This document shows positions 11,318 through 20,382 of a stretch of 55,307 nucleotides of DNA, piece by piece. The DNA comes from Floccifex porci (GTDB taxonomy: Bacteria; Bacillota_I; Bacilli_A; Erysipelotrichales; Erysipelotrichaceae): the NCBI RefSeq assembly GCF_009696175.1, contig NZ_VUMM01000011.1, positions 1-55,307 of the forward strand, in the 5' to 3' direction. Each line of letters opens with the position of its first letter. The first letter of the stretch is position 1. The notes below the pieces were generated by a model. The model was not told the origin of the DNA. It did not search any database and saw nothing but the letters and a program-made list of their open reading frames with translations. The position numbers and the translations under genes were made by a program.

Positions 11318-12536
11318 AACATACCTGAAAAATATAAAATTTTAAATAATCGCTTTCTTCTTCGTTCCAGGATATTGGATGGTCACAGGCTTGTTGTCTG
11401 GCTTCAATCTGTCGTAAAGTGACATTGGCATCTTTAGCCGCCTCTTTTAACATTTTTCGAAAGTTTTCATCGCTCATAAAGTGAGAACAGGAACAAGTCG
11501 CAAGATAACCTCCTCTTGGTAAGATCTTCATGGCTTTATAATTGATTTCTTTATAGCCAGAAGTGGCATTTTTAATGGTGTTGCGACTTTTTGTGAAAGC
11601 AGGTGGATCTAAGATAATAAAATCATAGGGATGTTTTTTCTGATTGTATAAATCAGTCAACAATTGGAATACATCACATACTTCAAAAGAAATATTTTCA
11701 ATATGATTTCGTTTCGCGTTTTCTTTTGCCATTTCTATGGCAGTACTGGAAATATCAACACTGGTTACGTGTCTGGCTTTTCCTTTTGCGGCATTTAAAC
11801 CAAAAGAACCTGTATGGGTAAAACAATCCAGAACTTCTTTATCTTTAGATATACGAGAAATAGCTTTTCGATTGTATTTCTGGTCTAAAAAGAATCCGGT
11901 TTTCTGTCCATTTTCTACATCTACAAGATAAGAAATTCCATTTTCTACAATTTCAACTTTGGTCTGGTTGGGATGTTCAATTTTTTCATACCAGCCTTTT
12001 TCTTCTTTTAAGCCTTCCAGTTTACGAACCGATAAATCGTTTCTTAAATAAATTCCCTGGATGTCTTCTCCCATTTCTTTTAATATTGTATAAAATGCGT
12101 TTAAAATTATGTCTTTGATCTGATCCATTCCCAGACAGGCAATCTGTACGGATAAAATCGTATTAAAACGATCTATGGTCAAACCTGGGAAATCATCGGC
12201 TTGGCCATGTACCAGTCGACAACATTTAAAATCTTCTTCTGGCATAACGGTTTTACGATAGTCAATGGCATATTTTGCCCGACGCATCCAGAAAGCTTCA
12301 TCAAAGGTATCATTGGCATTTCTGGAAACTAAACGAACACGAATTTTTGAATGTGAATTGTAGAAACCCGTTCCTAAATAAGTCTTTTGACAAAGAACAT
12401 CCACTAAGGCTCCATCTTCAATTGCTTCACTTAATTCTAGAACTTCTCCTTCATAAACCCAGCTGTGTCCACTTTGAAGATATTTTTTTCCTTTTTGCGT
12501 AATTTGTACAATTGGATAGTCTCTTTTCATTTTCAT
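11316..12536 (-). CDS. rlmI: 23S rRNA (cytosine-C5) methyltransferase RlmI family
   Basis: A 406-residue protein with an N-terminal PUA domain (KGKKYLQSGHSWVYEGEV) and a Rossmann methyltransferase domain: LDCFTHTGSFGLNAA binds S-adenosylmethionine, VDIS is motif II, and DPPAF is the motif IV loop, followed by CSCS near the C-terminus. RlmI methylates C1962 of 23S rRNA in E. coli. Last of three genes on the minus strand, with its start overlapping the flavin reductase stop by 4 nt. The family is clear; the exact target base is by analogy. Confidence 0.85.
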   Translation of the reverse strand: MKMKRDYPIVQITQKGKKYLQSGHSWVYEGEVLELSEAIEDGALVDVLCQKTYLGTGFYNSHSKIRVRLVSRNANDTFDEAFWMRRAKYAIDYRKTVMPEEDFKCCRLVHGQADDFPGLTIDRFNTILSVQIACLGMDQIKDIILNAFYTILKEMGEDIQGIYLRNDLSVRKLEGLKEEKGWYEKIEHPNQTKVEIVENGISYLVDVENGQKTGFFLDQKYNRKAISRISKDKEVLDCFTHTGSFGLNAAKGKARHVTSVDISSTAIEMAKENAKRNHIENISFEVCDVFQLLTDLYNQKKHPYDFIILDPPAFTKSRNTIKNATSGYKEINYKAMKILPRGGYLATCSCSHFMSDENFRKMLKEAAKDANVTLRQIEARQQACDHPISWNEEESDYLKFYIFQVC

Positions 12537-13105
12537 TTTCTTTTCCTCTTTTTCTTTTTTACAGAATAACCAAAAGTTCCCAGAAGCTGATTCAGATCAT
12601 AATATTCTCCGTGAGAATACACAATGGGTTCACTTTTTTCCAATGCCAGCCTTCCATTTTCTTCCAAGCACGAGTCATCGACCTGAACATTCAGAACATC
12701 GGCAATAAACATATGATGCGATCCTAATTTTAATATGTCTTTTACTTTACATTCAATATTCACTGGACTGTCCTTTAAAACAGGACAATCTATTTTGATG
12801 GCTGGAGTGGTTTCCAGATTCATTTCTTTAAATTTATCGACATTTCTTCCTGAACGAACACCGCAGTAATCGGTAGCCTTTACCAGTTTTTTAGTGGTCA
12901 GATTGATGGTAAAGACTTTACTTTTTTCAATTAATTCATAAGAATATCTCTCGGGTCTGACTGATATATAAACCATTGGTGGATTGGTACAGATCGTACC
13001 TGTCCAGGCAACGGTAAATACATTTATGTTATCCTGATATTTACAGGTAACCAGTACAGCGGGTAAGGGATAGAGCATATTCCCTGGTTTCCATGATTGT
13101 TTCAT
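12533..13105 (-). CDS. Flavin reductase-like / flavoredoxin family protein
   Basis: A 190-residue FMN-binding split-barrel protein: PLPAVLVTC near the start, TVAWTGTICTNPPMVYISV in the flavin-binding region, and DYCGVRSGRNVDKF typical of flavoredoxins. Such proteins bind FMN and carry electrons or reduce flavin with NAD(P)H. The C-terminus is a lysine/arginine-rich tail. It overlaps the MocR-like gene by 4 nt upstream and rlmI by 4 nt downstream, so the three are translationally coupled. The electron partner is unknown. Confidence 0.8.
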   Translation of the reverse strand: MKQSWKPGNMLYPLPAVLVTCKYQDNINVFTVAWTGTICTNPPMVYISVRPERYSYELIEKSKVFTINLTTKKLVKATDYCGVRSGRNVDKFKEMNLETTPAIKIDCPVLKDSPVNIECKVKDILKLGSHHMFIADVLNVQVDDSCLEENGRLALEKSEPIVYSHGEYYDLNQLLGTFGYSVKKKKRKRK

Positions 13106-14187
13106 TTTTTCATTTCCTTTCTGAGTTTTCTTCGAACACGATTGATATGGCGTTCAAAATCTCCATTGTTTAAGATTTCTGCCAGTACATACTGATCAAT
13201 CGTTGGAACAGTACAAGAATAAAAGCTTATCTTATCACAAAATGTTTTTGTGTACTGTTTTGGTAATACCATATAGGCAATACGAATGGAAGGAGCAATC
13301 GTCTTTGAAAATGAATTCATATAGATGACACAGGTATCGGGTTCTAAAGAATAAATGGTATCGACAATTTTTGTGGACAAACAGAATTCAGAATCAAAGT
13401 CATCTTCAATCACAAAGCCTTTTCTTTCTTTGGCAAAACGTACATATTCATTTCGCTTGGATATGCTGGCACTGATTCCGGAAGGAAAACTGTTGTAGGG
13501 AGTGACATGCAGTACTTTTGCCTTTGTGTTTTTTAAAGCTTCGCTTTGAATGCCATCGCTTCCCATTTTCAGAAGATCGATTTCAATATGATTGGACTGA
13601 TACACTTTTTTGATTTTGTCATAACATGGATTTTCAAGTGCATAGATCACATCGTTTCCAATCATTTGACCAATTAGTCCATATAAATATTCCGCACCTG
13701 AACCAATAATGATCTGATTGTTTTCTACCTGGATGCCTCGATTTCTTTTTAAATAATTTCCTATCGCGCTTTTTAATTCAACACAGCCGAAATTTGGCGA
13801 TTTTACCATGATCTGTTCCTGGTATTCCTGTAATACTTTTCGCATGGCTTTTCCATATAAATGATAGGAAAAGGTTTCCTGGCTGTAATGATTTAAGGGA
13901 TGATGGATCATTGGACGATTCTCATTGGATGCACTAAACCACCGACTGTTTTGATAAATCACAAAATATCCACTGCGTTCTCTGGATTCAATATATCCTT
14001 CATCTATAAGAATCGAATAGGCATGTTCTATAGTAATGACACTGGTCTGGGTGTCCAGAGCCAATTGTCTTTTGGAGGGAAGTTTATCCTGGTAATGGAT
14101 AATATTTTTTATGATATCGTTTTTTATCTGGGTATAGATCTGCATATAGGCAGATACTTTACTTTCTTTATCAATTGTATATTTCAT
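13102..14187 (-). CDS. MocR/GntR-type PLP-dependent regulator, short C-terminus
   Basis: A 361-residue protein with an N-terminal GntR winged helix (LPSKRQLALDTQTSVITIEHA) and an aminotransferase-fold domain with EDDFDSEF and the PLP lysine motif MNSFSKTIAPSIR. MocR proteins are usually 450-500 residues; this one stops shortly after the Arg-rich RRKLRKEMKK helix, so about 100 residues of the small C-terminal domain are missing. The stop overlaps the next start codon by 4 nt, so there is no remnant downstream. MocR regulators often control the adjacent or divergent gene; candidates are the coupled flavin reductase and the divergent VanY-like gene. A weak Shine-Dalgarno lies about 13 nt before the ATG. 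Confidence 0.8.
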   Translation of the reverse strand: MKYTIDKESKVSAYMQIYTQIKNDIIKNIIHYQDKLPSKRQLALDTQTSVITIEHAYSILIDEGYIESRERSGYFVIYQNSRWFSASNENRPMIHHPLNHYSQETFSYHLYGKAMRKVLQEYQEQIMVKSPNFGCVELKSAIGNYLKRNRGIQVENNQIIIGSGAEYLYGLIGQMIGNDVIYALENPCYDKIKKVYQSNHIEIDLLKMGSDGIQSEALKNTKAKVLHVTPYNSFPSGISASISKRNEYVRFAKERKGFVIEDDFDSEFCLSTKIVDTIYSLEPDTCVIYMNSFSKTIAPSIRIAYMVLPKQYTKTFCDKISFYSCTVPTIDQYVLAEILNNGDFERHINRVRRKLRKEMKK

Positions 14188-14292
14188 CTGGTCTTATTAT
14201 TCCTTTAATATATAATAAAATTATAGTATCAAACTCTAATAAATTTTCAAGAGAATGTGTATCTTTTATGATACAATAATTCTGAGGTATGT

Positions 14293-15507
14293 ATGGCAAA
14301 GAAAAGAAAGAAGAAAAAAGTAAAAAGAAATTATACCCGGTTAAAACGAATGTTGTTCGGGTTAATTGTGATTGCGGTTTTTATAAATATTTTTATATTT
14401 AAGAAAACAAGCATTGATCTGTATAGAAAAGGATATTCTTCAGAAGAAAGAAAAATATTATTGGATTGTACAGAAGAAGAAATTTTAGAATATTTATCTC
14501 TGGATGAAAAAATTGATTTAGAGAAATGGAATGAATATTCCAATTCACATCATTATTATGATTATGAATTGTATCAAAGAGCCAATACAGAATTAACAGA
14601 AATGACAGTAATTAAAAATGTGGATCGACTTTATGAAATTTATGAAGAACTGGTTAATTTAGGTTATTCCAGAGACTATTGTCGAAAACATTATTCGGAT
14701 TACCGCATTGAAGATTTTGAAGTATTTGCGAAAAATCAGATTGATTATGATACCGCAAAACAATATTTAAAAGTAAATGGAGCCGTTATTGATGATCTGC
14801 CTCAATATGTGAACAGTGGATCCAGTGCAATCAAAGCGGTTATGAAATATTCCTATGGATTTATCGATTCATCTGTGGATTGTTCGGATATTTATCAGAT
14901 TGATCCAGAAGATAGTTTGACGGCAATTGTGAAAGATCGTTTTGTACTGTCAAAAAATTATAAACCAGAAAATCTTGTGAAAGTGGATGTATCCAGAACA
15001 GAAGACTGTACAAATTATAAACTGGTGGAAGAAGCAGCCATTGCCTTAGAAGATATGGTCAGTGATGCCAAAGAGAAAGATCTGGAAATTGTGTTGACCA
15101 GTGGATATGAATCGTATTCTTACCAGAAAAAACAATATGATGAATATGCCAATATTTATGGAACGTGGGCTGCATCTGTATATCTGATTGAACCAGGAAT
15201 CAATGAACACCAGTTGGGAACTTGTGTGGATCTGGAAAGCCAGAAAGTACTGGATGGGGAAGAATTGGTTTTTGAAGATACAAATGAGTATGCATGGCTG
15301 GTAAAACATGCATATGAGTATGGATTTATTCTTCGTTATCCTGAAAATCAGGAAGATGTGACAGGAACTGCTTATAAACCTTGTCATTTTCGATATGTAG
15401 GGAAAGAAGCTGCCAAAGAAATCAAAGAAAATGGATGGACTTTAGAAGAATATGTACTGGCACATGGTTTGGATTATTCAATGAAAAAGTTAGAAGATGC
15501 AGGCTAG
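14293..15507 (+). CDS. VanY-like D-alanyl-D-alanine carboxypeptidase fold, altered active site
   Basis: A 404-residue protein with a basic N-terminus and one membrane helix (about residues 21-36), so anchored with the bulk outside. The C-terminal half is a peptidase M15B/VanY domain: SGYESYSYQ, EHQLGTCVD with zinc ligands His306 and Asp313, and KPCHFRYVG with ligand His365. In this family the residue three before the last His is the catalytic Glu (E-P-W-H); here it is Lys362 (codon at 15376) and the Trp is Cys364. The zinc site looks intact but the general base is absent, so it may bind rather than cut muropeptides. A TACAAT -10 and GAGG ribosome site precede it. Confidence 0.8.
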   Translation: MAKKRKKKKVKRNYTRLKRMLFGLIVIAVFINIFIFKKTSIDLYRKGYSSEERKILLDCTEEEILEYLSLDEKIDLEKWNEYSNSHHYYDYELYQRANTELTEMTVIKNVDRLYEIYEELVNLGYSRDYCRKHYSDYRIEDFEVFAKNQIDYDTAKQYLKVNGAVIDDLPQYVNSGSSAIKAVMKYSYGFIDSSVDCSDIYQIDPEDSLTAIVKDRFVLSKNYKPENLVKVDVSRTEDCTNYKLVEEAAIALEDMVSDAKEKDLEIVLTSGYESYSYQKKQYDEYANIYGTWAASVYLIEPGINEHQLGTCVDLESQKVLDGEELVFEDTNEYAWLVKHAYEYGFILRYPENQEDVTGTAYKPCHFRYVGKEAAKEIKENGWTLEEYVLAHGLDYSMKKLEDAG

Positions 15508-15533
15508 ACTGTATCTTTTTTTGGAGGATTTTA

Positions 15534-17162
15534 ATGGAAAAAATATATGTTTGTGGACATCGGCATCCGGATACCGATTCCATTGTTTCATCCATTGCGT
15601 ATAGTTATCTAAAACAGCAGACGGATGAATATGCGATTGCCTGTCGATTGGGACCTTGTAATGAAGAAACGAAATATTTATTAAATCGGTTTGATTTTGA
15701 TGAACCGATTTTACTGGAAGATGCCAGAGTTCGGTTATCGGAAATTTCTTTAGAACCAGCAATTTCAGTACACAAAGATGAAACAATTTTTGAAACATTG
15801 GCTAAAATGAAACAGCACAATCAGCCTTTTATCAGTGTTGTGAATCACCAGAATAAAGTTACTGGAATGATTACACGAAACGATTTAGCGGATATTGGTT
15901 TAGGGGATACCGCTTTTGGCATTGATTTATTAAAAAATGTTTCACTGGATAATATATGTAAAACTTTACAGGGAAAAATTATTGTTCGAGACGATCAGAT
16001 GAAATTAAATGGAAAAGTCAGTATTGTGGCTTTATCTAAGCGATTGAGTGCGGATTATGAAGTTAAAAATCGTATTGTGATTATTGGAGATGATCCCATT
16101 TCTCAGAAACATCTGATTCAAAAAGGTGCAGGTTTATTAATTATAGTATGGGCCAATTCCGTAGAAGAAGATGTAATAGAACTGGCAAAGGAATATCATT
16201 GTCCAATATTAATTTCTGGATATGGAAGTATGAATACTTCACGTTATTTATTCTTTTCTCCAGAAATTCAGACTGTTATGAAAGAAAATGTGATGTGCTT
16301 TTATGAAGATGAATTTCTGGAAGATGTCGCAAAGAAGATGAGCAAAAAAAGATATCGTGCTTATCCAGTCATTGACAGTGAAAATTATTTAACGGGATAT
16401 ATATTAAAAGATCATGCGATGAGTTATAAGAATAAATCCATTATTCTTGTGGATCATAATGAGTTTTCTCAATCGGTTCCTTATATTGAAAGAGCAACGG
16501 TATTAGAAGTGATCGATCATCATCGAATTTATGATTTTTATAGTAAAGAACCCATTTTATTTCGAAATGAAATTGTAGGAAGCAGTTCAACAATTATTGC
16601 CTCACTATTTAAAGAAAAAAATGTAAACATACCGAAAAAATTGGCAGGTTTAATGTTGGGAGCCATTATATCGGATACTTTGAATTTTCAGTCTCCTACA
16701 ACTACTCAAAAAGATTTGGATATGGCTGAAATGTTAGAAGAGATTTCACAATTAAATATGGATGAATTTGCGTATGATATATTGTTTATCAATTCGGAAT
16801 CGGAAACAAAAAGTGTATCAGATTTTTTAAAAGAAGATGTAAAATCATTTGATATTGAAGGCTATAAAGTGATTATTGCTCAGGCAGTGATTCCTTCTTT
16901 TGAAAGATTAAATATTATTAAAGAATCCATTCATGATGAACTGATTCGATATGTCAGAAAAAAGAATTGTGATCTGGTTTGTCTGGTGTTTACCAGTATA
17001 GCGGAAAATGGATCGTATTTCTATAATGAAGGAAAAATTGCGGAATGGATTGAAAATGAATTTCCACTTGTGAATGGGCAGCCTCCTTATATGGAAAAAA
17101 TCATTTCCAGAAAAAAACAGATCGTACCGATCATTACGCAAATCATTCAAAAAAATGTATAG
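15534..17162 (+). CDS. ppaC: CBS-domain manganese-dependent inorganic pyrophosphatase
   Basis: A 542-residue family II pyrophosphatase with a regulatory insert. The DHH domain begins at once (GHRHPDTDSIVS), then two CBS repeats flank a DRTGG-like segment (about residues 70-300), and the catalytic part continues with DHNEFSQS and the hallmark IDHHRIYDF, ending in the DHHA2 domain with RKKQIVP. CBS-pyrophosphatases of Firmicutes are regulated by adenine nucleotides and remove pyrophosphate made in biosynthesis. I chose the ATG at 15534, preceded by GGAGG, which gives the family-typical start KIYVCGHRHPDTDS. It is probably the cell's working pyrophosphatase. Confidence 0.9.
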   Translation: MEKIYVCGHRHPDTDSIVSSIAYSYLKQQTDEYAIACRLGPCNEETKYLLNRFDFDEPILLEDARVRLSEISLEPAISVHKDETIFETLAKMKQHNQPFISVVNHQNKVTGMITRNDLADIGLGDTAFGIDLLKNVSLDNICKTLQGKIIVRDDQMKLNGKVSIVALSKRLSADYEVKNRIVIIGDDPISQKHLIQKGAGLLIIVWANSVEEDVIELAKEYHCPILISGYGSMNTSRYLFFSPEIQTVMKENVMCFYEDEFLEDVAKKMSKKRYRAYPVIDSENYLTGYILKDHAMSYKNKSIILVDHNEFSQSVPYIERATVLEVIDHHRIYDFYSKEPILFRNEIVGSSSTIIASLFKEKNVNIPKKLAGLMLGAIISDTLNFQSPTTTQKDLDMAEMLEEISQLNMDEFAYDILFINSESETKSVSDFLKEDVKSFDIEGYKVIIAQAVIPSFERLNIIKESIHDELIRYVRKKNCDLVCLVFTSIAENGSYFYNEGKIAEWIENEFPLVNGQPPYMEKIISRKKQIVPIITQIIQKNV

Positions 17163-17175
17163 AAAGGATTGAATT

Positions 17176-18207
17176 ATGTTTTTCTTTATATTAAAAACTT
17201 TATTCTTTATTTTACTGATTTCCATTCTGGTCAGTGCCATTCGTATTGTTCCTCAAGGAAGCTGTTATATTGTAGAGTTTCTGGGAAAATACAAAGAAAC
17301 GTGGCAGGCTGGAATTCATGTACTGATTCCATTTTTATCCAGAGTGGCTCGTAAAGTATCTTTAAAAGAACAGGTGGCGGATTTTCCACCGCAATCGGTT
17401 ATCACCAAAGACAATGTTACGATGGAAATTGATACGGTTGTCTATTATAAAGTCTTTGATGCGGCTTTATTTACATATGGAGTAGAACAGCCTGTTCTGG
17501 CATTAGAAAATTTAACGGCTACAACGTTAAGAAATATCATAGGGGATCTGGAGCTGGATCAGACATTGACATCTCGAGATAAAGTGAATACCGAAATGAA
17601 AATCATCATTGATGAAGCAACCGATGCCTGGGGAATTCGAGTCAATCGAGTGGAATTAAAGAATATCATTCCTCCTAGAGAAATACGAGATGCGATGGAA
17701 AAACAGATGAAAGCCGAACGTGAAAAAAGACAGACAATTTTAGAAGCCCAGGCCCATAAAGAAAGTTCCATCACCAGAGCGCAGGGAGATAAAGAAGCTT
17801 TGATCATACGAGCTCAGGCAGACAAAGAAGCTCGTATTGCCAAAGCCAGTGGAGAGGCAGAGGCAATCCGTCTGGTTTATGAAGCCCAGGCAAAGGGGCT
17901 GGAATTGTTGAAAGAGGCCCATGTGGATGCCAATGTATTGACATTAAAAAAATTAGAGGCTTTAAAAGAATTGGGCGATGGAAGAGCCACAAAAATTATT
18001 GTTCCGACCGATCTGGCACAATCAGCCAGTGATTTAAGTTATATTTCGGAAATGTTAGGAATGCCTTCCAGCAAGGAAGTGGATATTGAAGAAAAGATAA
18101 AGAAAGTAGAAGTGAAAGAAGATGCATGCTGTGATAGTGATGAAAGAAGTCCCATCACAAAGGAGGTAAAAGGGAATTTACCTCCTTTACCGGGGGAAAA
18201 CGAATGA
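17176..18207 (+). CDS. SPFH / band 7 (stomatin-like) membrane protein
   Basis: A 343-residue protein with one N-terminal membrane helix (about residues 2-20), an SPFH domain (VPQGSCYIVEFLGKYKETW, DAALFTYGVEQP, LRNIIGDLELDQTLTSRD) and a long Ala/Glu/Arg coiled coil (AQGDKEALIIRAQADKEARI). It resembles the QmcA/paraslipin group, which forms oligomeric cages on the membrane inner or outer face. No NfeD partner gene is next to it. The 4-nt ATGA overlap with the asparaginase gene shows an operon; a functional link between the two is not evident. Confidence 0.85.
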   Translation: MFFFILKTLFFILLISILVSAIRIVPQGSCYIVEFLGKYKETWQAGIHVLIPFLSRVARKVSLKEQVADFPPQSVITKDNVTMEIDTVVYYKVFDAALFTYGVEQPVLALENLTATTLRNIIGDLELDQTLTSRDKVNTEMKIIIDEATDAWGIRVNRVELKNIIPPREIRDAMEKQMKAEREKRQTILEAQAHKESSITRAQGDKEALIIRAQADKEARIAKASGEAEAIRLVYEAQAKGLELLKEAHVDANVLTLKKLEALKELGDGRATKIIVPTDLAQSASDLSYISEMLGMPSSKEVDIEEKIKKVEVKEDACCDSDERSPITKEVKGNLPPLPGENE

Positions 18208-19181
18208 AAAATATAGTCATTATCGCAACTGGAGGAACCATTGCAGGAAAAGGACAGAATGGAAAAACAGTGGTTTACCGGGCAGGAGAAATCGATATGC
18301 AGGAAATACTGGAATCGCTTCCTGAAATCAATAAGCTTGCTCATTTAAAAGCCATTCAGTTGTATAATATTGATTCCAATGAAATGGATGAACAGAAGTG
18401 GATGACTTTATCCAACCTGATCAATACTTTAGTTTTAGAAGAAGATGTGGATGGCATTGTGGTAACCCATGGAACGGATTGCATTGAAGAAACGTCTTAT
18501 TATCTAACATTAACGATCAATACCAATAAGCCGGTAGTTCTAACTGGTGCTATGAGACCAGCAACAGCTACCAGTGCCGATGGACCTTTTAATTTATACC
18601 AGGCAGTTTCTTTAGCCTGTCATAATGAAGCTTATGGAAAAGGTGTTATGGTTTTGTTTTCTAATACCATTTATTCGGGTAGAGATGTACAGAAAGTCAA
18701 TAATTTTAAGGTTGATGCCTTTGGCCAGAAAACATTTGGATGTTTAGGCTATATGCAGGATGAAAAAGCATATTTTTTCTCTGATACGTTTAAAAAACAT
18801 ACCGTACAGTCTTTATTTGCTGGAAACTATAGTTCTCTTCCTAAAGTATCCATTGCCTTATTCTATGCAGGAGCTACAGAAGACATCCTGTATCATCTGG
18901 CAGAAGAAAATGAAGGAATTGTACTGGTTGGTTCAGGATCTGGAAACTATAATGAAAGATGGAAAAGGGCAATTGAGGATTTATCTAAGGAAGGTATTAT
19001 ATTTGTACGTTCTTCCAGAGTACAGGAAGGAATCGTTTTTGACGATGATATCTTTGATCCCAATCATTACTGTATTCCATCCAACACATTAAGTGGGCAA
19101 AAGGCACGAGTGTTATTGATGCTGGCTTTGAAAAAAACGAAAAATCGAGAACAGATACGACAAATTTTTAATTTATATTAA
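18204..19181 (+). CDS. ansA: L-asparaginase
   Basis: A 325-residue enzyme with both active-site motifs: IATGGTIAG near the start (catalytic Thr) and VTHGTDCIEET (catalytic Thr-Asp), plus AMRPATATSADGP and a conserved Lys in SGRDVQKVN. It hydrolyses asparagine to aspartate and ammonia. There is no signal peptide, so it acts in the cytoplasm. The usual HGTDT reads HGTDC, a change just after the catalytic pair. Translationally coupled to the SPFH gene. The next gene group has its own promoter and T-box. Confidence 0.88.
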   Translation: MKNIVIIATGGTIAGKGQNGKTVVYRAGEIDMQEILESLPEINKLAHLKAIQLYNIDSNEMDEQKWMTLSNLINTLVLEEDVDGIVVTHGTDCIEETSYYLTLTINTNKPVVLTGAMRPATATSADGPFNLYQAVSLACHNEAYGKGVMVLFSNTIYSGRDVQKVNNFKVDAFGQKTFGCLGYMQDEKAYFFSDTFKKHTVQSLFAGNYSSLPKVSIALFYAGATEDILYHLAEENEGIVLVGSGSGNYNERWKRAIEDLSKEGIIFVRSSRVQEGIVFDDDIFDPNHYCIPSNTLSGQKARVLLMLALKKTKNREQIRQIFNLY

Positions 19182-19189
19182 AATTTCAT

Positions 19190-19218
19190 TTGATTTTTAT
19201 TAAAAAAAGCGTTAGTAT
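19190..19218 (+). promoter_or_regulatory. Promoter of T-box leader
   Basis: TTGATT (19190-19195), 17 bp, TAGTAT (19213-19218). Predicted transcription start near 19225, just before the T-box stem I. Confidence 0.6.
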
Positions 19219-19224
19219 TCTATC

Positions 19225-19470
19225 AAACACGAAGAACAGGACTGTGAATTTCAACCGATTTTTAAGAAGCGAGCTATGTTTGGTGAAAGGTAGCAGAAAT
19301 TCGAGATTCAGTATCACCTGTGAGTGGCTTGGATGAAAGAAGAGTAATTCAAGACGGCATTCCCGTTAAAAGATAAGATATTGTTGGATATCTGAGTGTG
19401 AGGAATCTCGAAGAAGAGTGGTACCGCGGATTATATTCGTCTCTTTGTTTATACAAAGAGACTTTTTTTT
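19225..19470 (+). ncRNA. T-box riboswitch with terminator
   Basis: The leader carries the highly conserved T-box core GTGGTACCGCGG (19418-19429), whose TGGT bulge would pair with an uncharged tRNA NCCA end with discriminator A. Upstream is a stem I with the apical GGTGAAAGG segment and a 3' side ending ATCACCTGTGAGTGG; by analogy with other T-boxes the codon just before ACC is the specifier, giving ATC (Ile). This assignment is tentative. The terminator is a 10-bp stem GTCTCTTTGT / ACAAAGAGAC (19439-19462) and eight T. Uncharged tRNA should favour the antiterminator and allow transcription of the oxidoreductase operon. Confidence 0.93.
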
Positions 19471-19491
19471 ATTTATTACAGGAGGAGAAAT

Positions 19492-20067
19492 ATGAACCAG
19501 ACACTTGAAATTAGATGGCATGGTCGTGGTGGACAAGGTGCGAAAACTGCGGCTCTATTGTTGGCGGATGTGGCTTTTAAAACTGGAAAATATGTACAGG
19601 GATTTCCTGAATATGGTCCAGAAAGAATGGGAGCTCCCATTACTGCATACAATCGAATCAGTAATAATGTGATTCGCGTTCATTCTAATATATATACACC
19701 CGATTTAGTGGTTGTTGTAGATGAAACGTTACTGGATGCGGTAAATGTAACCGCTGGATTAAAAGAAAATGGCTCTATTATTGTGAATACAGATAAAGAC
19801 AAAGAAGAAATCCTTCCAAAATTAAAAGGATACAAAGGAAATGTATATACAGTCGATGCTCGTAAAATTTCAGTGGATGCATTAGGTAAATATTTTCCCA
19901 ATTCACCAATGTTAGCGGCAGCCGTAGCGGTAAGTAAAGTAATGGATAAAGATACTTTTATCAATGAAATGAGAGCATCTTATCAGCATAAATTTGCGAA
20001 AAAACCAGAGGTCATTGATGGAAATATGAAAGCTTTGACAATGACATTTGAAGCATTGGGATTATAA
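19492..20067 (+). CDS. porG: 2-oxoacid:ferredoxin oxidoreductase subunit gamma
   Basis: A 191-residue subunit of the four-subunit pyruvate/2-oxoisovalerate:ferredoxin oxidoreductase family. The start EIRWHGRGGQGAKTAALLLA and GFPEYGPERMGAP are typical of the gamma chain, which takes part in CoA and cofactor binding at the subunit interface. First gene of a gamma-delta-alpha-beta operon, the order found in Thermotoga- and archaea-type enzymes. AGGAGGAG precedes the ATG. The tentative Ile T-box would fit a branched-chain 2-oxoacid substrate, but pyruvate cannot be excluded from sequence. Confidence 0.88.
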   Translation: MNQTLEIRWHGRGGQGAKTAALLLADVAFKTGKYVQGFPEYGPERMGAPITAYNRISNNVIRVHSNIYTPDLVVVVDETLLDAVNVTAGLKENGSIIVNTDKDKEEILPKLKGYKGNVYTVDARKISVDALGKYFPNSPMLAAAVAVSKVMDKDTFINEMRASYQHKFAKKPEVIDGNMKALTMTFEALGL

Positions 20068-20078
20068 GGAGGAACGCT

Positions 20079-20381
20079 ATGAGATCAGATGTAAATAAAA
20101 TCAATGAACAGACACCTTATCAGGATTTAACAGAAGGACTTCAAATGTTTGCCAGTGCGACTTCTGTTGAATTCAATACAGGAGAATGGAGAACGGATAC
20201 ACCAGTTTATTTAAAAGATAAATGTAAACAGTGTTTATTATGTGTACCAACTTGTCCAGATTCAAGTATTCCGGTTGTGAATAAAAAACGTTTGGATTTT
20301 GATTATGACCACTGTAAAGGATGTGGAATTTGTGCAAAAAACTGTCCTTTTGGAGCTATTGTTATGAGGGAGGGAAGATAA
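20079..20381 (+). CDS. porD: 2-oxoacid:ferredoxin oxidoreductase delta (2[4Fe-4S]) subunit
   Basis: A 100-residue ferredoxin-like subunit with two [4Fe-4S] motifs, CKQCLLCVPTCPD and CKGCGICAKNCPF, which carry electrons from the thiamine-diphosphate site to external ferredoxin. The N-terminal 40 residues are the usual extension that packs on the other chains. AAGGAGG precedes the ATG; the gap to alpha is 1 nt. Normal length for the family. Confidence 0.9.
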   Translation: MRSDVNKINEQTPYQDLTEGLQMFASATSVEFNTGEWRTDTPVYLKDKCKQCLLCVPTCPDSSIPVVNKKRLDFDYDHCKGCGICAKNCPFGAIVMREGR

Positions 20382-20382
20382 T

